A DNA stretch of 64,000 nt from Salminus brasiliensis. Lineage: Eukaryota > Chordata > Actinopteri > Characiformes > Bryconidae. Below, piece after piece: positions 56,441 to 64,000 of this stretch (positions within the stretch are counted from its first letter, which is position 1; every line of letters begins with the position of its first letter). The stretch spans positions 2,311,480 through 2,375,479 of the forward strand of contig NC_132888.1 in the NCBI RefSeq assembly GCF_030463535.1, given 5' to 3'. The position numbers and the translations under genes are program-made. The notes beneath the pieces are model-generated. The model was not told where the DNA came from and ran no database searches. It was given only the letters and a program-made list of their open reading frames with translations.

Positions 56441-58645
56441 GTTAATTACAGGTAGACACTCTCACTAACCACTGACTTTCTGTTTATTTGGGTTTATTCT
56501 AATGTTATATAGAGTTAATTACAGGTAGACACTCTCACTGACCGCTGACTTTATGTTTATTTGGGTTTATTCTAATGTTATATAGAGTTAATTACAGGTA
56601 GACACTCTCACTGACCGCTGACTTTATGTTTATTTGGGTTTATTCTAATGTTATATAGAGTTAATTACAGGTAGACACTCTCACTGACCACTGGCTTTAT
56701 GTTTATTTGGGTTTATTCTAATGTTATATAGAGTTAATTACAGGTAGACACTCTCACTGACCACTGACTTTATGTTGATTTGGGTTTATTCTAATGTTAT
56801 ATAGAGTTAATTACAGGTAGACACTCTCACTGACCACTAAATTTATGTTGATTTGGGTTTATTCTAATGTTATATAGAGTTAATTACAGGTAGGCACTCT
56901 CACTGACCATTGGCTTTATGTTTATTTGGGTTTATTCTAATGTTATATAGAGGTAATTACAGGTAGACACTCTCACTGACCATTGGCTTTATGTTTATTT
57001 GGGTTTATTCTAATGTTATATAGAGTTAATTACAGGTAGACACTCTCACTGACCACTGACTTTCTGTTTATTTGAGTTTATTCTAATGTTATATAGAGTT
57101 AATTACAGGTAGGCACTCTCACTGACCACTGACTTTATGTTTATTTGGGTTTATTGTAATGGTATATAGAGTTAATTACAGGTAGGCACTCTCACTGACC
57201 ACTAAATTTATGTTGATTTGGGTTTATTCTAATGTTATATAGAGTTAATTACAGGTAGACACTCTCACTGACCACTGACTTTCTGTTTATTTGGGTTTAT
57301 TCTAATGTTATATAGAGTTAATTACAGGTAGGCACTCTCACTGACCATTGGCTTTATGTTTATTTGGGTTTATTCTAATGTTATATAGAGTTAATTACAG
57401 GTAGACACTCTCACTGACCACTGACTTTCTGTTTATTTGGGTTTATTCTAATGTTATATAGAGTTAATTACAGGTAGACACTCTCACTGACCACTGACTT
57501 TCTGTTTATTTGGGTTTATTCTAATGTTATATAGAGTTAATTACAGGTAGACACTCTCACTGACCACTGACTTTATGTTTATTTGGGTTTATTGTAATGT
57601 TATATAGAGTTAATTACAGGTAGACACTCTCACTGACCACTAAATTTATGTTGATTTGGGTTTATTCTAAAGTTATATAGAGTTAATTACAGGTAGGCAC
57701 TCTCACTGACCACTGACTTTATGTTGATTTGGGTTTATTGTAATGGTATATAGAGTTAATTACAAGTAGACACTTTCACTGACCACTGACTTTCTGTTTA
57801 TTTGGGTTTATTCTAAAGTTATATAGAGTTAATTACAGGTAGGCACTCTCACTGACCACTGACTTTATGTTGATTTGGGTTTATTGTAATGGTATATAGA
57901 GTTAATTACAAGTAGACACTTTCACTGACCACTGACTTTATGTTTATTTGGGTTTATTCTAAAGTTATATAGAGTTAATTACAGGTAGGCACTCTCACTG
58001 ACCACTGACTTTATGTTTATTTGGGTTTATTGTAATGGTATATAGAGTTAATTACAGGTAGGCACTCTCACTGACCACTAAATTTATGTTGATTTGGGTT
58101 TATTCTAAAGTTATATAGAGTTAATTACAGGTAGGCACTCTCACTGACCACTAAATTTATGTTGATTTGGGTTTATTCTAATGTTATATAGAGTTAATTA
58201 CAGGTAGACACTCTCACTGACCACTGACTTTCTGTTGATTTGGGTTTATTCTAATGTTATATAGAGTTAATTACAGGTAGGCACTCTCACTCACCATTGG
58301 CTTTATGTTTATTTGGGTTTATTCTAATGTTATATAGAGTTAATTACAGGTAGACACTCTCACTGACCACTGACTTTCTGTTTATTTGGGTTTATTCTTA
58401 TGTTATATAGAGTTAATTACAGGTAGACACTCTCACTGACCACTGACTTTCTGTTTATTTGGGTTTATTCTAATGTTATATAGAGTTAATTACAGGTAGA
58501 CACTCTCACTGACCATTGGCTTTATGTTTATTTGGGTTTATTCTAATGTTATATAGAGTTAATTACAGGTAGACACTCTCACTGACCATTTGCTTTATGT
58601 TTATTTGGGTTTATTCTAATGTTATATAGAGTTAATTACAGGTAG
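56441..58645. repeat. 73-bp satellite, about 30 copies, between two divergent genes
   Basis: Unit GTTAATTACAGGTAGACACT ... TTTATTTGGGTTTATTCTAA ... TATAGA. First to second unit spacing is exactly 73 bp. It fills the interval between the znf414 5' region and the plus-strand gene. Confidence 0.97.
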
Positions 58646-58869
58646 TGCACACACTTCTAAATACAGAGCACTCTATTTGTTTGTTTTTTCATGGTGGCTT
58701 ATAGATATTATTATTATTATTGATTGATAGAGATTATCATTGCATTAATTGTTATTAATATTATATTTTTAACTGTTATAGTACATTATTTATTTATTTA
58801 TACATTCCCCAGATAACTCAGAAACCCACAACCCACCCTTCAGCTGCGCTCATATTTCAGGCAGTACGG

Positions 58870-59029
58870 TAGCCTCTGTTTTGCACCCAGCTGCGCTCAT
58901 TACGGTAAAAGTTGTGCAATGCAGGAAGAAGGGATTGTCCCGGAACCCTGCGGTCAGCTCTGACTGAAAACTGGAATTGGGGCCGAAACTCCAGTCAGTG
59001 ACAGCAGAACCCAGAGGTTCCACTCAGAG
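58870..59029 (+). other. Probable 5' UTR exon of an unrecognised plus-strand gene
   Basis: The stretch ends in a consensus donor (CTCAGAG|GTAAGCC, GT at 59030-59031) and lies between the 73-bp array and the next coding exon. It has no long frame. The start is not defined. The exon would splice to the acceptor at 61838-61839. Confidence 0.45.
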
Positions 59030-59164
59030 GTAAGCCGTGTGCGTTATTTGGCTGTTTGTCATGGCTGTCAGTTAATGCCCTGGACTATTGCTGTAGCAGT
59101 GAATGACTAAGCTGCTGCATGGCCGGACCAGTCTTTCACAGTCATCACTTTCAGTTTAGTTGGC

Positions 59165-59490
59165 TAATCATCACCACCCCACTTCATTCTCCCCAGCTCC
59201 CCAACTCATCATCCATCAGTCCAGAGAACACAGCTCCTCCACTGCTCCACAGCTCCTCAATGCTGGGGGGCTTTATACCCCTCTACTAGCCCACGCCTGG
59301 CATTAGGCAGCATGGAGCCAATAGGGTCACGATGTTGATCTGCTCCTGCAGATGGTCCTATTCTATTGGCAGTACCTCTCTACAGGGACTTGATAAGCTG
59401 TTTGTGTCTGCAATGGGTGTAACTTAAAGTACTGAATGCGTTTGTGCATTAGAAGGGGTGTCCACAAACATTTGGACATACAGTGTATGA
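59165..59490 (+). mobile_element. MITE family A, partial copy
   Basis: Contains AGAGAACACAGCTCCTCCAC and ends CCACAAACATTTGGACATAC. It lies in intron 1 of the plus-strand gene. Confidence 0.7.
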
Positions 59491-59994
59491 GTATGAGCTG
59501 AGCTCTGAGTGTTTATCCTGGACCTGTTGCTTCAGCAACTTCCTTCAGCCTGTATTTTCAGAAGCCGTTGCTGCAGTGAAATTGACAGTAACTTCAGGCT
59601 GTTCGAAGGAACAAAGACGCTCCTTGGCGCTGTGGGTGTTACAGAGCTGGAGGCCGGGCCTGGACGAGCCTCGTGTTCCCTGTATTGTTTAACACAGTGC
59701 AGTCAGAAGGCTGAGCTCTACTTTGAACCTAATTATCTGTTTATTTGTGGGTCGAGGTGGGGTAATAAATTGACTCAGTCAGTCAGTAGGTCTGTGGGGA
59801 TAGTCTTAATGTATTGCTTGGTAAGCAAACAGTAGGTTGAGCAATGCTCAAAGACCTTTGTTCCACCCTGCCTGTGTTAAGACTGTTCCCAGGCCAGGAA
59901 TCTTCACGGGACACACCTTTCTTCTATATAAAGCTTACAGAGCACACAATGACTGCCTGTCAAATGTTTGAGGACACCCAATATTACAGCGTAC

Positions 59995-61770
59995 AGTACA
60001 CTCCTGACCCACCATCACATCTACAGTACACTCCTACTGACCCTCCATCACATCTACAGTACACTCCTGACTGACCCTCCATCACATCTACAGTACACTC
60101 CTGACTGACCCTCCATCACATCTACAGTACACTCCTACTGACCCTCCATCACATCTACAGTACACTCCTACTGACCCACTATCACATCTACAGTACACTC
60201 CTGACTGACCCTCCATCACATCTACAGTACACTCCTGACTGACCCACCATCACATCTACAGTACATTCCTTCTGACCCACCATCACATCTACAGTACGCT
60301 CCTGACTGACCCTCCATCACATCTACAGTACACTCCTACTGACCCACCATCACATCTACAGTACACTCCTACTGACCCACCATCGCATCTACAGTACACT
60401 CCTGACTGACCCTCCATCACATCTACAGTACACTCCTACTGACCCACCATCGCATCTACAGTACACTCCTGACTGACCCACCATCACATCTACAGTACAC
60501 TCCTGACTGACCCTCCATCACATCTACAGTACACTCCTGACTGACCCACCATCGCATCTACAGTCCACTCCTGACTGACCCACCATCGCATCTACAGTAC
60601 ACTCCTACTGACCCACCATCGCATCTACAGTACACTCCTGACTGACCCACCATCACATCTACAGTACACTCCTGACTGACCCACCATCCCATCTACAGTA
60701 CACTCCTGACTGACCCTCCATCACATCTACAGTACACTCCTACTGACCCACCATCACATCTACAGTACACTCCTACTGACCCACCATCACATCTACAGTA
60801 CACTCCTACTGACCCACCATCGCATCTACAGTACACTCCTACTGACCCACCATCACATCTACAGTACACTCCTGATTGCCCCACCATCACATCTACAGTA
60901 CACTCCTGACTGACCCACCATCCCATCTACAGTACACTCCTGACTGACCCACCATCGCATCTACAGTACACTCCTGACTGACCCACCATCGCATCTACAG
61001 TACACTTCTACTGACCCACCATCACATCTACAGTACACTCCTGACCCACCATCACATCTACAGTACACTCCTGACTGACCCACCATCGCATCTACAGTAC
61101 ACTGTTACTGACCCACCATCGCATCTACAGTACACTCCTGACTGACCCACCATCACATCTACAGTACACTCCTGACCCACCATCACATCTACAGTACACT
61201 CCTGACCCACCATCACATCTACAATACACTCCTGACTGACCCACCATCACATCTACAGTACACTCCTGACTGACCCACCATCACATCTACAGTACACTCC
61301 TGACCCACCATCACATCTACAGTACACTCCTGACTGACCCACCATCGCATCTACGGTACACTCCTGACTGACCCACCATCACATCTACAGTACACTCCTG
61401 ACTGACCCACCATCACATCTACAGTACACTCCTGACTGACCCACCATCACATCTACAGTACACTCCTGACTGACCCACCATCACATCTACAGTACGCTCC
61501 TGACCACCATCACATCTACAGTACACTCCTGACTGACCCACCATCACATCTACAGTACACTCCTGACTGACCCACCATCACATCTACAGTACACTCCTGA
61601 CTGACCCACCATCACATCTACAGTACACTCCTGACCACCATCACATGTACAGTCCACTCCTGACTGACCCACCATCACATGTACAGTACACTCCTGACTG
61701 ACCCACCATCACATCTACAGTACACTCCTGACTGACCCACCATCACATCTACAGTACACTCCTGACTGAC
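59995..61770. repeat. 30-34-bp minisatellite, about 53 copies, intron 1 of the plus-strand gene
   Basis: Unit CATCACATCTACAGTACACT+CCTGACTGACCCAC, with shorter CCTACTGACCC and CCTGACCC versions. It ends about 70 bp from the coding exon acceptor at 61839. Confidence 0.96.
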
Positions 61771-61839
61771 CTAGTACAGTGAGAGACATTTCAAAGCCTG
61801 ATGTGTGAATGGTCTTCACTCTCTCCCTCTGGTCTGCAG

Positions 61840-62011
61840 GTCGAGTCTGACGACTCTCTGTGAGAGAGAAGCAGCAGGAGGGACGGTGTCTTGTCTTCAC
61901 CAGCATTCGCAGAGATGAAGGCGGTGACCCTGCTTCAGTCTGACCCTAAGGTCAATCCAGAGGCCCTGCGTTTTTCCAACTACACCGGCCCGAACCTGCT
62001 GTTACAAAAAA
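61840..62011 (+). CDS. First coding exon of an unrecognised plus-strand gene (partial)
   Basis: Acceptor GGTCTGCAG precedes 75 nt of 5' UTR and an ATG at 61915 in fair context (GCAGAGATGA). The frame starts MKAVTLLQSDPKVNPEALRF, followed by SNYTGPNLLLQK, 32 codons plus 1 nt, to a donor A|GTAATT at 62012. It has the composition of a real conserved N terminus (mixed, no repeat), and no fish repeat in the window resembles it. I do not recognise the family. There is no signal peptide and no domain visible. If it is not spliced here, the frame stops after two more codons. The following exon must lie right of the window or past the transposons. Confidence 0.5.
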
Positions 62012-62137
62012 GTAATTAAAAATACTAAATTAAAAATATACACAGAAACGAATGAGCTGTCTTTGTCTTTCAAAAACCTTGTATCTCCAAATCAAAAAAC
62101 ATCTTAACTTTCAGTGCAAGTCAGTGTAAAAGACTTT

Positions 62138-62748
62138 GGGCCCTATTTTAGCGATCTTTTAGATAAGCCGTCAATCGTGCACCACGCAGTATGATTTAGG
62201 GGGCGTGTCGGTGTGTCTTTGCTATGGTAACGACAGAAGTACGTCTTGCTTGGCTCAGAATTTACAAAACTCATGTACTGAGTCTCTTAATGAATCATGG
62301 GTGTGTTTGTTTTGGGCGTAACGTGCAGTAATAAACCGATCAGTGTGTCTCTCGCCATCCCTTTAAGAGCCAGGTGCGGTCACACTGACCTTGGGGGGTT
62401 GCTGTTTCAGTGGTGTAAAGCGTGGGGGGGGGTACGAGCATCGGGCTGCACGCGCCTGTGTTGACAATTCACTGCTAAAATAGCAACGAGCGTCTGACTG
62501 TTGATGAACGAACGTCTGTCTAGGCTGTTTTCAGTCAGTGGAGCTCCTGCTGTGTTTTCCTCTGCTGAGATGCACAGCAATACTCCAGAAACTGACCTGA
62601 ACACCCCTCATTTCCAGACCACCGCGCCCATCAGTGTAGAGATATTTACAAGCAGCGCTGCTGTTTAAACCACGCAGGAGGAAGGAGTGGAAATAGACTG
62701 ATGGTGGGGTGGAAGACGTGCCTTGCACAGGGGTGTGAGATAGGGCCC
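62138..62748. mobile_element. PIF/Harbinger-like MITE
   Basis: Inverted ends GGGCCCTATTTTAG / GAGATAGGGCCC with TTT and TTA at the borders, close to the 3-bp TWA duplication of Harbinger elements. No transposase. Superfamily is inferred from the ends only. Confidence 0.6.
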
Positions 62749-62769
62749 TTAGTGTCAAATCATTTAGAG

Positions 62770-63106
62770 CAGTTCTGTTGGTCTAATAAATTGAGTTTTT
62801 TTCTAAATAATATACGATCACGATGGAAAAAAGAGTAAAATCCAACCTTTAACTCAAGTGAATTTTAAGGGGGGAAAAAAAATCCCTGACTAAGAAATAA
62901 TTATTCTTCATAAAATCACCTGTTCCACAATTATTGGCATTTCTTAACATTTCTTAGGAAATAAAAGTAATTAAAGTATTTCTGTCAATTCTACAGTCGT
63001 TTACGAAGTTGATCAGAGTATGTAGGAACATTTAATTAGTAATTCACAACTTCCTGTTTCCCTGGGGTATAAATATGACGTGACACAGAGGCCATTTCTC
63101 TTCAAC
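62770..63106 (+). mobile_element. 5' flank of the Tc1-like element (approximate)
   Basis: AT-rich leader with CTGTTCCACAATTATTGGCA, a string typical of the inner repeats of fish Tc1 elements, and a TATAAATA at 63068 just upstream of the transposase. The outer terminus is not sharply recognisable. Confidence 0.55.
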
Positions 63107-64000
63107 ATGGGAAAGACAAAGGAACATACCACTCAAGTAAGGCAGATGTGTGTTGACCTCCACAAGTCAGGCAATGGCTACAAGAAAATAGCCACTGACC
63201 TCCACCTGTCCATATCTGCTGTCAGAGGAATTATTAAGAAGTTTAAAACAACTGGAACAGTGGTAAACAAGCCTGGACGAGGACGCAGGTTTATTCTGCC
63301 ACCACGCACAGTGAGGAGGATCATAAGAGAAATAAAAAGCTCTCCAAAGCTCACTGTTACAGAACTGCAACAAATGGTGGCTTCTTGGGGTCACAAAGTC
63401 TCCAAAACAACCATCAGGCGCTATCTGCATGCCAGCAAGCTGTTTGGGAGGCACAGAAAAACCCTTTTCTCACTCAATCATAAACGCAGACGTCTGGAGT
63501 TTGCTAAGCAGCACTGGAACTTCAACTGGGACCATGTGCTTCGGTCAGATGAAACTAAGATCTAAGTGGGTCTGGCGTAACACAAGAGCTGAGTATGCAG
63601 AAAAGCACCTCATGCCCACTGTGAAATATGGGGGAGGATCAGTGATGCTGTGGGCCTGTTTCTCCTCCAAAGGCCCTGGGAACCTTGTTAGGGTGCATGG
63701 CATCATGAATGCTCTGAAATACCAGGACATTTTAAAACACAATCTGGTGGCTTCTGCTCAAAAGCTGAAGATGGGTCGTCACTGGGTCTTTCAGCAAGAT
63801 AATGACCCAAAACATATGGCCAAATCTACACAGAACTGGTTCACCACACACAGAATCAAGCTCCTCCCATGGCCATCTCAGTCCCCAGACCTCAACCCCA
63901 TTGAAAACCTGTGGGGTGAGCTGAAGAGGAGAGTGCAGATGAGAGGACCCAGGTCGCTGGATGATTTAGAGAGATTGTGCAAAGAGGAATGGTCAAAGAT
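63107..64000 (+). pseudogene. Tc1/mariner transposase, broken by one frameshift and cut by the window edge
   Basis: This is the transposase of a fish Tc1-like DNA transposon, which binds inverted repeats and moves the element into TA sites. The ATG at 63107 opens MGKTKEHTTQVRQMCVDLHK with paired helix-turn-helix regions (KKIATDLHLSISAVRGIIKK; GHKVSKTTIRRYL) and the GRGRR hook between them. The first catalytic Asp (RSDETK) is followed at 63563 by a TAA. The rest continues in another frame with GGGSVMLWACFS, QQDNDPKH (second Asp) and SPDLNPIENLW (Glu). A short stretch normally present between the two parts appears deleted, which explains the shift. It is dead as it stands. Confidence 0.93.

Noticed and set aside
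1-64000. Search for tRNA, rRNA or known small-RNA genes
   Set aside because: tRNA-like boxes at 18.24, 22.42, 39.75 and 42.95 kb belong to SINEs with long bodies and mutated arms; no free-standing RNA gene could be supported by eye.

Overview
The window is nuclear DNA of a teleost fish. It carries three multi-exon vertebrate chromatin or zinc-finger genes on the minus strand and one unrecognised gene start on the plus strand. Between and inside them lie fish-type Tc1/mariner and hAT elements, tRNA-derived SINEs and long minisatellite arrays. There is no bacterial-style operon, CRISPR array or phage. The species cannot be fixed from the sequence alone.

Layout. (1) 176-9291, minus: ten exons of sap130 (Sin3A-associated protein 130), covering the start codon to about residue 468; the 3' half lies beyond the left edge. 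Its probable non-coding first exon is near 16.9-17.06 kb. This leaves a 7.6-kb first intron filled by a 5-kb decamer array (10.43-15.45 kb) and a 1-kb CCAAACACCT-type array (15.60-16.65 kb). (2) 17.1-26.1 kb: intergenic, almost all repeats. (3) 26173-42300, minus: complete 13-exon mllt1 (ENL), 583 codons plus stop, with intact YEATS and C-terminal AHD regions. Exon phases close perfectly; one intron uses a GC donor. (4) 44484-55759, minus: znf414-like zinc-finger gene, six exons found (329 codons), with a 2.2-kb 82-bp satellite in one intron. (5) 56.4-58.65 kb: a 73-bp array of about 30 copies between two divergent genes. (6) 58.9 kb to the right edge, plus: a 5' UTR exon and a first coding exon of an unrecognised gene, a 1.77-kb minisatellite in its first intron, a Harbinger-like MITE, and a Tc1 transposase copy broken by one frameshift.

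How the genes relate. SAP130 belongs to the Sin3A/HDAC co-repressor. ENL reads acylated histone H3 and recruits elongation factors. ZNF414 is a poorly characterised nuclear zinc-finger protein. They sit head to tail on one strand but nothing suggests co-transcription. The predicted 5' regions of sap130 and mllt1 share an identical 15-nt box (GGACTTTTATTTTGA on the coding strand). About a quarter of the window is tandem repeat. No wholly new biological system was found. The best leads are the shared promoter box, two MITE copies abutting consecutive sap130 splice donors, the GC-AG intron in the YEATS exons, inverted repeats flanking znf414 exons, and the structure of the arrays.
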